15,502 bases of DNA from UBA7672 sp036733305. Its GTDB lineage: Bacteria; Pseudomonadota; Alphaproteobacteria; Caulobacterales; Hyphomonadaceae. Position numbers and translations under genes: made by a program. How positions within the stretch are numbered: position 1 is the stretch's first letter; each line of letters begins with the position of its first letter. The DNA lies in NCBI GenBank assembly GCA_036733305.1, contig DAINAT010000087.1, forward strand, positions 1-15,502, in the 5' to 3' direction. The notes beneath the pieces were generated by a model. That model saw only the letters and a list, made by a program, of their open reading frames with translations. It did not search any database and was not told where the DNA came from. Of the stretch, positions 1-5,560 are shown in pieces.

Positions 1-242
1 CGGATCTGTCCAACAAGGCGGAGGCGGGTGCCGACCTGAACGGCTTTCTCGATCAAGGAGACCTTGGCCGGCGCAAAGACGGCAACCCGATGCCAGTAGG
101 TTTTTTCATTCCAGTCGCCAGACTCGGCCTTCCAGCGTTCGGACGTTGCGAGGGAAACGATGGCGAGGTGTCTGTCGCCTTTGAGCGGCTTGATCTCGAG
201 TTTGCCGACATTGCCGATGAGTTCGAAGGACGCGCGGTCCAT
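1..242 (-). CDS. ssb: Single-stranded DNA-binding protein, N-terminal 80 residues (cut by window start)
   Basis: Reading the minus strand from ATG at 242-240 gives an open frame of 80 codons that runs off the window. It begins MDRASFELIGNVGKLEIK and contains ATSERWK, then NEKTYWHRVAVF. This is the OB-fold signature of bacterial SSB, which coats single-stranded DNA in replication and repair. The start is supported by AAGGAAG at 255-249, 6 nt upstream. The usual LGRDPE segment near the N terminus is replaced by VGKLEIKPLKG, so this looks like an accessory (plasmid or ICE type) SSB rather than the housekeeping copy; that part is inference. A strongly structured leader lies directly upstream (257-400). 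The C-terminal acidic tail is outside the window and cannot be judged. Confidence 0.85.
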   Translation of the reverse strand, partial: MDRASFELIGNVGKLEIKPLKGDRHLAIVSLATSERWKAESGDWNEKTYWHRVAVFAPAKVSLIEKAVQVGTRLRLVGQI

Positions 243-256
243 GATGATCTTCCTTG

Positions 257-400
257 TGATCCCGCGGGATCAGCCCCGCCGGGGTCGCGTTTGCGACGCC
301 CCTCAGGAGCGGCCGGAAAGCAAGCGTAGCGGTGACCGCGCAAGGGGTTGGTGCGGCCTGCAGGACCGAAGGTCCGAAGCCTCGGCCCCTTGAGCGGTCA
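257..400 (-). promoter_or_regulatory. Structured leader with nested inverted repeats upstream of ssb
   Basis: Between the ssb ribosome-binding site and about 150 nt upstream there are at least five inverted repeats. They are a perfect 16-bp palindrome, TGATCCCGCGGGATCA (257-272); CCCCG-C-CGGGG (274-284); GTCGC-GTTT-GCGAC (284-297); 15-nt arms at 333-347 and 386-400 with one mismatch; and, inside that loop, GGACC-GAA-GGTCC (363-375), which overlaps CCGA-AGCC-TCGG (374-385). No coding frame in the segment looks real. The arrangement fits a folded 5' leader RNA of ssb or a protein-binding DNA region such as an operator or transfer/origin site. Sequence alone does not decide between them. Confidence 0.45.
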
Positions 401-661
401 TGCGACGGACGCTTGATGGGCGTGACAAGCAAACGTGTCCCTGACCGGTGCATGCACGACGGGCGAGGTTAGATCGTCATGGCCTGGAAGCTGTCGGCGG
501 ACTTACGGCAAGGATAGCGACCAACACCGTAGATCGCGCCGGCAAATTGCCGCGTCGATTTTTGTCATATCAGTCTCTCGGCGCTCCGATCGAACGAGAG
601 ACGATGGCCTGTTCAAACGCTGGTATTCGGCAATCGACAGGCCCTGCCCCGCGACCGCCCG
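401..661. other. Gene-free stretch, probably decayed left part of an IS110 element
   Basis: I see no convincing gene here. Short open frames on both strands give basic, low-complexity products typical of GC-rich shadow frames. The frame of the downstream IS110 fragment is stopped at 515-517 and 530-532. From 533 on it is open but reads as unrelated protein with no DEDD catalytic motif. Scattered pieces in other frames are weakly reminiscent of IS110 transposases, suggesting a decayed N-terminal half or left end. No terminal repeat could be fixed, because IS110 elements often lack them. Confidence 0.3.
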
Positions 662-943
662 TGTCTGTCGCTTTACAATCAAAACGGCGTCACAGCTATC
701 CCACGAGGGCTTGAGCGCGCCCTGCTCATCGCCAAACAGATCCTCGATGGTGAAGCGCTAGAGATACCCGAGGAAGCGGCCAAGGCCGTCCTGATGCTGT
801 CGCAGCAAGCATTCGACACGCACAGCAGGATCCAGGGCATTGATCGTGACTTGCAGCGCTGGCATTGCAGCAATGGGCTGTCGCGGCGGCTTGCGACCAT
901 CCCCGGCATTGGACCGATCGGGGCCTCTGCCCTCGCAGCCTCA
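662..943 (+). pseudogene. IS110-family transposase, central fragment (interrupted by IS630)
   Basis: The frame with codons starting at 662 reads ...YNQNGVTAIPRGLERALL, then ends RLATIPGIGPIGASALAAS at 943. The IPGIGPI(G)A motif opens the Transposase_20 domain of IS110-family transposases, and the preceding segment matches the coiled linker of that family. Reading is broken at 944 by the IS630 element; the remainder of the domain resumes at 2107. There is no in-frame start codon with a ribosome-binding site, and the N-terminal DEDD (RuvC-like) domain is not recognisable upstream. The transposase was therefore already truncated, or has decayed since the insertion. Identification is strong from the motif; the left boundary is approximate. 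Confidence 0.8.
941..943. repeat. TCA, left copy of putative 3-bp target duplication of the IS630 element
   Basis: TCA at 941-943 is repeated at 2107-2109. Removing 944-2106 and one TCA restores the IS110 reading frame exactly (…AAS|VTDPGQF…), as expected for that family. Canonical IS630 elements duplicate TA, and TA dinucleotides also lie at 944-945 and 2105-2106, but excision at TA leaves the IS110 gene out of frame. Confidence 0.5.
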
Positions 944-945
944 TA

Positions 946-970
946 CCAGCCGTCTTAAATTCTGACTCGG
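946..970 (+). repeat. IS630 left terminal inverted repeat
   Basis: It pairs with the complement of 2080-2104. Blocks CCAGCCG, AAAT, TGAC and CGG are shared, with mismatches at six of 25 positions. Confidence 0.75.
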
Positions 971-1033
971 GGGGATTCCCGGGTCGAGGCGAGCGTGATT
1001 CCTTCGAGCGATTGAGTCGCATGGAGGGAGGCG

Positions 1034-1597
1034 ATGGCGGTTGCGATCGAGCGGGACGAGTTGTCGGCCGGGGAGTTGCGAGCGGCGGCGCGGCGGTCGA
1101 AGGACGTGGCTCAGGCTCGGCGTCTGTTGGCGCTCGCGCTGGTGCTGGAAGGGGCGTCGCGGACCGAGGCGGCTGCGGCGGCGGGGATGGACCGCCAGAC
1201 GCTGCGCGATTGGGTTCACCGCTACAATGAGGAAGGGCTCGAGGGCTTGAGCGACCGGCAGCGGCCGGGCCGGCCCTCGCGGTTGAGCGAGGAGCAGAAG
1301 GCCGAGCTGGCCGAACTCGTCGAGGAGGGTCCTGATGTCGCCGTCACCGGCATGGTGCGCTGGCGTTGTGTCGATCTTCAGGGTGAGATCAAGGTGCGCT
1401 TTGGCGTCGACCTCTCTGAGCGCCAGGTCGAACGGGTCTTGAAGCAGCTCGACTTCACGCGGCTGTCGGTGCGCCCGCGCCACCCCAAAGCCGACGAAGC
1501 CGCGCAAGAGGCGTTTAAAAAAGTTCCCGGCCCTCGTGAAGGCGGCGCTGCCAGCCGAAGCCCAAGACAAGCCGCTGGAGATCTGGTTCCAGGATGA
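1034..1597 (+). CDS. IS630-family transposase, N-terminal part (zero frame)
   Basis: The ATG at 1034 follows GGAGG at 1023-1027, an ideal ribosome-binding site. Residues 1-110 form the DNA-binding part: a helix-turn-helix (ASRTEAAAAAGMDRQTLRDW), then a GLSDRQRPGRPSRLS linker and a second winged-helix segment, as in IS630/Tc1-mariner transposases. Protein-like sequence in this frame stops at about 1522 (EAAQEAFKK). What follows to the stop at 1595-1597 is frame-shifted and not family-like. The catalytic half continues in the +1 frame from 1524, so a full 351-residue enzyme needs a frameshift at TTTAAAAAAG (1514-1523). This could be programmed slippage, known in some IS630 members, or an inactivating mutation. 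It cuts and pastes its own element. Confidence 0.85.
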   Translation: MAVAIERDELSAGELRAAARRSKDVAQARRLLALALVLEGASRTEAAAAAGMDRQTLRDWVHRYNEEGLEGLSDRQRPGRPSRLSEEQKAELAELVEEGPDVAVTGMVRWRCVDLQGEIKVRFGVDLSERQVERVLKQLDFTRLSVRPRHPKADEAAQEAFKKVPGPREGGAASRSPRQAAGDLVPG

Positions 1598-2090
1598 AGC
1601 GCGCATCGGCCAGAAGGGAACACTGACGCGCATCTGGGCCAAGCGCGGCTCGCGGCCGCGGGCCCGGCGCGACACCCGCTATGAATGGGCCTATCTGTTC
1701 GGCGCGGTCTGTCCTGAACGCGGCGTCGGCGCCGCCCTGGTGCTGCCTCAGGTCAACGCCGAGGCCATGAACCTGCATCTTGAGGAAATCGGCCGCAGCA
1801 TCGCTCCCGACGCCCACGCCGCCTTGGTGATCGACGGGGCCGGCTGGCACTCCCCGACCGCCATACGTCCGCCGAACAATGTCACGCTCATCTACCTGCC
1901 GCCCTACGCGCCCGAGTTGAACCCGGTCGAAAACGTCTGGGAGTTCCTGCGCGCCAACAATCTCGCGCTGCGAATCTACGAGACCTACGACGCCATCGTC
2001 GATGCTTGCTGCACCGCCTGGAACAGTCTCATCGCAACGCCGGCCCGCCTCACCTCCATCACACAGCGCAAGTGGGCGACCGCGTCATGA
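1524..2090 (+). CDS. IS630-family transposase, C-terminal catalytic part (+1 frame)
   Basis: This is the continuation of the IS630 transposase in the +1 frame; the family-like reading starts with FPALVKAALP at 1524. There is an in-frame ATG at 1536, but no domain starts there. The DDE_3 catalytic motifs are all present: IEIWFQDEARIG-like EIWFQDEARIG (first Asp), ALVIDGAGWH (second Asp) and LPPYAPELNPVENVWE (third acidic residue). The stop TGA at 2088-2090 lies inside the right terminal repeat. All catalytic residues are intact and the frame is open, so decay is limited to the shift at 1514-1523, if that shift is damage at all. Confidence 0.85.
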   Translation, partial: FPALVKAALPAEAQDKPLEIWFQDEARIGQKGTLTRIWAKRGSRPRARRDTRYEWAYLFGAVCPERGVGAALVLPQVNAEAMNLHLEEIGRSIAPDAHAALVIDGAGWHSPTAIRPPNNVTLIYLPPYAPELNPVENVWEFLRANNLALRIYETYDAIVDACCTAWNSLIATPARLTSITQRKWATAS

Positions 2091-2104
2091 TTTGTGGCGG
2101 CTGG
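2080..2104 (-). repeat. IS630 right terminal inverted repeat
   Basis: Inverted partner of 946-970. It is followed by TA (2105-2106) and by TCA (2107-2109), which also flanks the left end. Confidence 0.75.
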
Positions 2105-2106
2105 TA

Positions 2107-2421
2107 TCAGTCACCGATCCCGGTCAGTTCCGCTCGGGTCGCGAGTTCGCCGCCTGGCTTGGCCTCACCCTGCGTCAGAACTCCAGCGGAGGCAGAGAAC
2201 GTCTCGGGCGCATCACCAAGATGGGAGATCGCTACTTACGCAAATTGTTGTTCGTCGGCATGATGTCGCTTGTCCGGTACGCCAAAAACAAGCTTAAGAG
2301 CGTCGATCCGCGCCTGGTTGATCTCCTTGCACGCAAACCAGCTCGACAGGCTGCAACCGCGCACGCCAACAAGACCGCCCGCATCGTCTGGGCTGTCATT
2401 CACCCAGAAGGCGACATTTGA
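2107..2421 (+). pseudogene. IS110-family transposase, C-terminal fragment
   Basis: From 2110 the frame reads VTDPGQFRSGREFAAWLG, then QNSSGGRERLGRITKMGD and YLRKLLFVG, ending IVWAVIHPEGDI at a TGA (2419-2421). These are the conserved second half of the Transposase_20 domain, including the serine of the catalytic tyrosine/serine region (NSSGG). It is the direct continuation of the fragment ending at 943, separated from it by the IS630 insertion. An ATG at 2002 in the same frame lies inside the IS630 transposase and is a shadow. The C-terminal part is well preserved compared with the lost N terminus. Confidence 0.85.
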
Positions 2422-2447
2422 AGAGCTTGCGTTTATCTGCCGGCCTG

Positions 2448-2471
2448 CTCTAGCATCGATACATGCTAGAG
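2448..2471. repeat. Perfect 9-bp inverted repeat (hairpin) after the IS110 fragment
   Basis: CTCTAGCAT (2448-2456) and ATGCTAGAG (2463-2471) flank a 6-nt loop, CGATAC. It lies 27 nt past the IS110 stop. There is no U-tract, so an intrinsic terminator is unlikely. It may belong to the IS110 right end or be a protein-binding site. Confidence 0.55.
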
Positions 2472-2592
2472 ATTGCGAGAATCCGCTGATCGTCTCGAAC
2501 TCACGGGACGCATAGCCGCAACTGTCCGCGACTGCGTTGAGCGCAGTACCATGATCGGTCGCGTAGTTTGGTTCTTTGATAGGTTCTTCAAT

Positions 2593-3084
2593 ATGCAGAT
2601 TAGACAGGAGCGTCCTTCGGACGCTGCGATCATCCGTTTCATTACAGAGTCGGCCTTCAAGGGTTTGCCTCACAGCGATCAAACGGAGAGCAAGATCATT
2701 GACGCGTTGAGGGCTGCTGGGGCGTTGACCATTTCGCTGATTGCGATTCAGGGAGGTGAAGTAATCGGCCACGTAGCGTTCTCACCCGTCGCAATCAACG
2801 GAAAAATCGACGACTGGTATGGCCTAGGACCTCTGTCAGTCAGGCCAGAGCATCAGAAGAAGGGCGTCGGCCAGGCTCTTGCCCGCGACGGCCTTCACAG
2901 GCTCATGTCGATGAAGGCAGCTGGTTGCGTTGTCTATGGCAACCCGAGGTACTATGGTCGCTTTGGATTTGAGAGCGATACAGAACTCTACTATGGCAAC
3001 GTGCTGTCCGGATATCTTCAGCGCGTAGTTTTCAGCGGCCCTACACCGAGAGGCGAAGTCACCTACCTGTCCGTCATCAGATAA
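2593..3084 (+). CDS. GNAT-family N-acetyltransferase (YhbS-like)
   Basis: The product is 163 residues from ATG 2593. MQIRQERPSDAAIIRFITESAF is the usual start of YhbS-type acetyltransferases, so I prefer it over in-frame ATGs at 2551 and 2473. It has the GNAT fold: a beta4 strand with GLGPLSVRPEHQKKGVGQAL (acetyl-CoA pyrophosphate loop, here Q/K-K-G-V-G-Q-A) around residues 77-97, then the family segment CVVYGNPRYYGRFGF around 116-130. Members transfer an acetyl group from acetyl-CoA to small molecules or protein amines; the substrate cannot be told. The codons are less GC-rich than in the genes to the right, and IS elements sit on both sides, so lateral acquisition is likely. No strong ribosome-binding site is visible. 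The stop is 2 nt from the IS3 end. Confidence 0.85.
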   Translation: MQIRQERPSDAAIIRFITESAFKGLPHSDQTESKIIDALRAAGALTISLIAIQGGEVIGHVAFSPVAINGKIDDWYGLGPLSVRPEHQKKGVGQALARDGLHRLMSMKAAGCVVYGNPRYYGRFGFESDTELYYGNVLSGYLQRVVFSGPTPRGEVTYLSVIR

Positions 3085-3086
3085 TT

Positions 3087-3128
3087 TGAGACCTGTGGCT
3101 GCCTGATGTTCAGGAGGTTCGGCTCATC
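3087..3128 (+). repeat. IS3 left-coordinate terminal inverted repeat (downstream of orfB)
   Basis: It shares TGAGAC, AGGAG (both at offset 25) and GGCTCATC with the complement of 4509-4552. The spacing differs by 2 nt between the AGGAG and GGCTCATC blocks. Confidence 0.65.
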
Positions 3129-3137
3129 TGGTTTGAG

Positions 3138-4118
3138 TTAAGCAGCGGCTCTGGCGTGCTGCAAGCGCCGTAGTTTCATTGTCTTCCTTTTCGTCTTCTC
3201 ACGTTCAAGCAGGATGGTGTGGCCGCGCCCGGTGTAGACGTCGGCGGGCGTCAGGTTGTTCAGGCTCTCGTGGTAGCGCTGATGATTGTAGTGGCCGACG
3301 AACGCGGCGATGTGCGCTTCGAGGTCGCCGGGCAGGAAGTAGTTCTCAAGCAGGATGCGGTTCTTGAGCGTTTGATGCCAGCGTTCGATCTTGCCCTGGG
3401 TCTGGGGATGATAGGGCGCACCGCGCGTGTGCGGCATGCCCTTGTCTTCCAGATACTCAGCCAGATCACCCGAGATGTAGCAGGGACCATTGTCAGACAA
3501 GAGCCGCGGACGATGCACAACATTGGCGTGGTCGAGTCCGGTTTCTTCGAGCGCCAGGTTCAGCGTATCCTGAACGTCAGTCGCCGCCATGCCGGTGCAG
3601 AGCTTCCAGGCGATGATGTATCGCGAGAAGTCGTCCAGGATGGTCGAGAGATAGAACCATCCCCAGCCGATCACTTTCAAGTACGTGAAGTCAGTCTGCC
3701 AGAGCTGGTTCGGCGCAGTTGTCTTGTCGGTAAACTCATCGGCGGCTTTCATGACGATGAACGCCGGACTGGTGATGAGGTCATGCGATCGCAGAAGCCT
3801 GTAAACACTGGCCTCTGAGACGAAGTAGCAGCGTTCATCCGTGAACGTGACCGCAAGCTCTCGCGGGCTGAGCTCCGGCCGCGCCAGCGCCATTTCCAGC
3901 ATGTCCCGGCGCACGTGATCGGGGATGCGGTTCCAGATGCGCCCCGGATGGGACGTGCGGTCTTCCAGGCCGACTTCGCCGAAGCGACGATAAAGGTCGT
4001 ACCAACGATAGAAGGTCGGGCGAGAGACCCCAAGCTGCGCCAGCGTGCGTTTGACCGGCAGGCTCGATTGCTCGACGAGCCGGATGATCTCCAGTTTTTC
4101 GGATGCGGGATATCTCAT
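3138..4118 (-). CDS. IS3-family transposase OrfB (integrase/DDE domain)
   Basis: The product is 326 residues. The N-terminal part has a helix-turn-helix (LPVKRTLAQLGVSRPTFYRWY), then the HTH_21-like segment. The rve-type catalytic core follows: QTDFTYLKV (first Asp), LLSDNGPCY (second Asp) and HPQTQGKIERWHQTLKNR (Glu about 35 residues later), which is the DD(35)E pattern of IS3. It ends with NHQRYHESLNNLTPADVY, the conserved IS3 C-terminal block. Its ATG overlaps the orfA stop as ATGA at 4118-4115 and is in the -1 frame relative to orfA, so it can be made by re-initiation or as an OrfAB fusion. It catalyses excision and integration of the element. All catalytic residues are present. Confidence 0.92.
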   Translation of the reverse strand: MRYPASEKLEIIRLVEQSSLPVKRTLAQLGVSRPTFYRWYDLYRRFGEVGLEDRTSHPGRIWNRIPDHVRRDMLEMALARPELSPRELAVTFTDERCYFVSEASVYRLLRSHDLITSPAFIVMKAADEFTDKTTAPNQLWQTDFTYLKVIGWGWFYLSTILDDFSRYIIAWKLCTGMAATDVQDTLNLALEETGLDHANVVHRPRLLSDNGPCYISGDLAEYLEDKGMPHTRGAPYHPQTQGKIERWHQTLKNRILLENYFLPGDLEAHIAAFVGHYNHQRYHESLNNLTPADVYTGRGHTILLEREKTKRKTMKLRRLQHARAAA

Positions 4119-4486
4119 TCTGGGTCGCCCCCATCCGCGATCATGCTTTTTTTGAGCAGGCGGTTCTCCAGAAGGGTCTCGGCGAGCACCTCCTTCAGGT
4201 CGCGAGCTTCACGCTTCAAGCTGACGACTTCGCCGGGCGTAGCCTGACGCGCCGTGTCCCCCGACAAGCGCTTCTTGCCGGCCTCCAGGAAGTCCTTCGA
4301 CCAGTTGTAATAGAGGCTCTCGGCAATCCCTTCGCGCCGACAAAGCTCGGAGATCGAACTCTCTCCGCGCAGGCCGTCGAGCACGATCCGGATCTTCTCT
4401 TCAGCCGAAAACTTGCACCGCGTCTGGCGCTTGATCTCTTTGACGTGCCTGTCGGCCGATCCGTTCGGCCCAGTTCTCTGTCTCAT
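4115..4486 (-). CDS. IS3-family transposase OrfA (HTH and leucine zipper)
   Basis: The product is 123 residues from ATG 4486, chosen because AAGGGA (4498-4493) sits 6 nt upstream; an in-frame TTG at 4501 overlaps that site. The HTH_Tnp_1 domain runs from FSAEEKIRIVLDGLRG to REGIAESLYYNWSKDF. It is followed by a heptad-rich coiled coil (LKREARDLKEVLAETLLENRLLKKS) for dimerisation. OrfA binds the element's ends and modulates OrfB. Near its end a run of seven A residues (4153-4147, CTC AAA AAA AGC) would allow -1 slippage. The -1 frame is open into orfB, so an OrfAB fusion transposase is possible, as is usual for IS3. Confidence 0.9.
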   Translation of the reverse strand: MRQRTGPNGSADRHVKEIKRQTRCKFSAEEKIRIVLDGLRGESSISELCRREGIAESLYYNWSKDFLEAGKKRLSGDTARQATPGEVVSLKREARDLKEVLAETLLENRLLKKSMIADGGDPE

Positions 4487-4508
4487 CGCGTATCCCTTCA
4501 AGGATTAC

Positions 4509-4552
4509 GATGAGCCAAAACACTCCTTTAGCAAAACGCCGCTGTTGTCTCA
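4509..4552 (-). repeat. IS3 right-coordinate terminal inverted repeat (upstream of orfA)
   Basis: Inverted partner of 3087-3128, starting TGAGACAACAGC when read from 4552 inward. The next gene's GTG begins 7 nt beyond its outer edge. Confidence 0.65.
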
Positions 4553-4558
4553 AAGGCC

Positions 4559-5152
4559 GTGACGGGGAACACTGCCTTCAGCGATGGGGTCATCGCTATC
4601 ATCATCACGATCATGGTGCTTGAACTGCGTGCGCCCCAGGGTCACGAGCTACCAGACCTGGCCGCCGCGACGCCGACCTTTTTGAGCTACGCGCTAAGTT
4701 TCATCTACGTCGCGCTCTATTGGCTCAATCACCATCACCTCTTGTATGCGGCGGAGCGTGTGAATGGCGCGATCCTGTGGGCCAACATCGTCCTCTTGTT
4801 TTTTCTTTCGCTCATGCCGTTCTCGACGGCGTGGCTTGGCGACACACATGGGGCGCGCTGGCCGACCATTGTCTATGGGGCTTCGCTGCTGGCGCCGGCG
4901 ATCGCGTATTACGTCTTGCAGAGCCTCTTGATCAATGCGCATGGACGAGACCACGCGCTGAAGCGCGCTGTTGGGGGCGATGCTAAGGGAATCGTGTCCT
5001 TGCTCATCTACGTCGTCGGCCTCGCCACTGCCGCGCTCGCCGATCCTCTCTGGGCGCAGGCGTGCTTTGCCTTCGTCGCCTTGCTCTGGGTTGTTCCCGA
5101 CCAGCGCATCGAACGTGAACTTTCCAAGCAGATTGCGCCGGACACGAACTAG
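4559..5152 (+). CDS. TMEM175/DUF1211-family potassium channel-like membrane protein
   Basis: The product is 197 residues from GTG 4559. The N terminus carries the family hallmark AFSDGVIAIIITIMVLEL (FSD motif in TM1). Further TM segments follow (FLSYALSFIYVALYW, NHHHLLYAAERVNGAILWANIVLLFFLSLMPF, TIVYGASLLAPAIAYYVL, IVSLLIYVVGLATAALA, CFAFVALLWVVPD), giving the six-helix layout. The protein ends VPDQRIERELSKQ, typical of bacterial members. These form K+-permeable channels in the inner membrane. The first residues are odd: the family usually has R/K-LEAFSD, here GNTAFSD. The IS3 end lies 6 nt before the start, so the native start region was probably altered. The only SD-like bases, AAAGG (4552-4556), overlap the IS end and are too close to the GTG. 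Expression may be weak or IS-driven. Confidence 0.85.
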   Translation: MTGNTAFSDGVIAIIITIMVLELRAPQGHELPDLAAATPTFLSYALSFIYVALYWLNHHHLLYAAERVNGAILWANIVLLFFLSLMPFSTAWLGDTHGARWPTIVYGASLLAPAIAYYVLQSLLINAHGRDHALKRAVGGDAKGIVSLLIYVVGLATAALADPLWAQACFAFVALLWVVPDQRIERELSKQIAPDTN

Positions 5153-5560
5153 CGCTGAACGCTAGCCCCACCCGAGGCTCTTTCGCCCAGGTGATCATCT
5201 CCGGTACAGCAGCATGCCGCCCCCCCGCGAACGACACAAATTCCATAAAACTTCACGCAGCGAGACCACCCGCGGTTGACACTCTTCGCTTAAAGTCATG
5301 CTTCGTCACAGCAACCAATCACAGATACGCATGTCCAGGCTTGCTCTCAAGAACGCTGCTACGGATCTGGCGAACCTCGCCAAGATCTGCGGCTGCGTGG
5401 TCGTTTGCGTTTCCTGTCTCGGCATATTTCGCGCCGCCGCCAGTGGCGCGCTCATAGTGCTTTATTGATCCTTACTGACGCGCTGTAAATTCATCGATTG
5501 ATTACGCTTGGTCGCTAGCGTGGTCCTGCGGTCGCGTGATCGCGGTGAAATTTTCGCGAC
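5153..5560 (+). other. 408-nt intergenic region before the cellulose operon
   Basis: This region separates the TMEM175-like gene from bcsA and must hold the operon's promoter and 5' UTR if the operon is self-contained. It includes TTGACA at 5276-5281, but no good -10 hexamer at 16-18 nt spacing. A TTGATC...TAAATT pair near 5465-5490 has a spacer of only 15 nt. The segment just upstream of bcsA is AT-richer than its surroundings. It contains the small ORF at 5331-5468. I cannot fix a promoter, operator or terminator with confidence. Confidence 0.5.
5331..5468 (+). CDS. Possible small Cys-rich membrane protein (45 aa) upstream of bcsA
   Basis: The open frame starts MSRLALKNAATDLANLAK, continues with a hydrophobic CGCVVVCVSCLGIF stretch and ends AASGALIVLY before TGA 5466-5468. 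An in-frame ATG at 5298 would extend it to 56 residues. It has a basic, amphipathic N terminus, then one possible membrane span with four cysteines in ten residues. About two thirds of codons end in G or C, more coding-like than the AT-richer DNA after it. There is no clear Shine-Dalgarno site at either ATG, and I recognise no family. Its place directly before bcsA recalls the small membrane subunits of some cellulose operons (for example BcsF), but no homology is seen. Chance ORF remains quite possible. Confidence 0.3.
   Translation: MSRLALKNAATDLANLAKICGCVVVCVSCLGIFRAAASGALIVLY

Larger units (their letters stand above)
944..2106 (+). mobile_element. IS630-family insertion sequence, complete, inside IS110 remnant
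   Basis: The element carries one transposase gene in two frames and has imperfect terminal inverted repeats. The left end (946-970) reads CCAGCCGTCTTAAAT... and the right end (complement of 2104-2080) reads CCAGCCGCCACAAAT...; 19 of the first 25 positions match, and the outer 7 are identical. Both ends are preceded by TA, so the element is either 946-2104 (1159 bp, TA target) or 944-2106 (1163 bp, starting TACCAGCCG, with TCA target duplication). It sits in the middle of an IS110-family transposase gene, so it arrived after that element. Confidence 0.85.
3087..4552 (-). mobile_element. IS3-family insertion sequence, complete (orfA-orfB), 1466 bp
   Basis: Two overlapping genes on the minus strand are bounded by imperfect terminal repeats. 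The left end (3087-3128) reads TGAGACCTGTGG...AGGAG...GGCTCATC. The right end, read inward from 4552 to 4509, gives TGAGACAACAGC...AGGAG...GGCTCATC. Outer TGAGAC (TTTGAGAC if two further bases are counted), middle AGGAG and inner GGCTCATC are shared. TG...CA termini fit the IS3 family. No 3-4 bp target duplication is visible (flanks ATT and AAG), which suggests rearrangement after insertion. Confidence 0.85.

Noticed and set aside
90..393. Overlapping plus- and minus-strand frames in the first 400 nt
   Set aside because: They are shadows of ssb and its leader; the real frame is the minus-strand ssb from 242.
865..1230. 121-residue plus-strand frame rich in Gly and Arg
   Set aside because: It overlaps the IS630 end and transposase start in another frame; low-complexity composition typical of GC-rich shadow frames.
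941..1675. 244-residue minus-strand frame
   Set aside because: Antisense to the IS630 transposase, which has clear motifs; no family signal or ribosome-binding site.
5276..5281. TTGACA as -35 box of the bcs operon
   Set aside because: No acceptable -10 hexamer 16-18 nt downstream, so I do not call a promoter.
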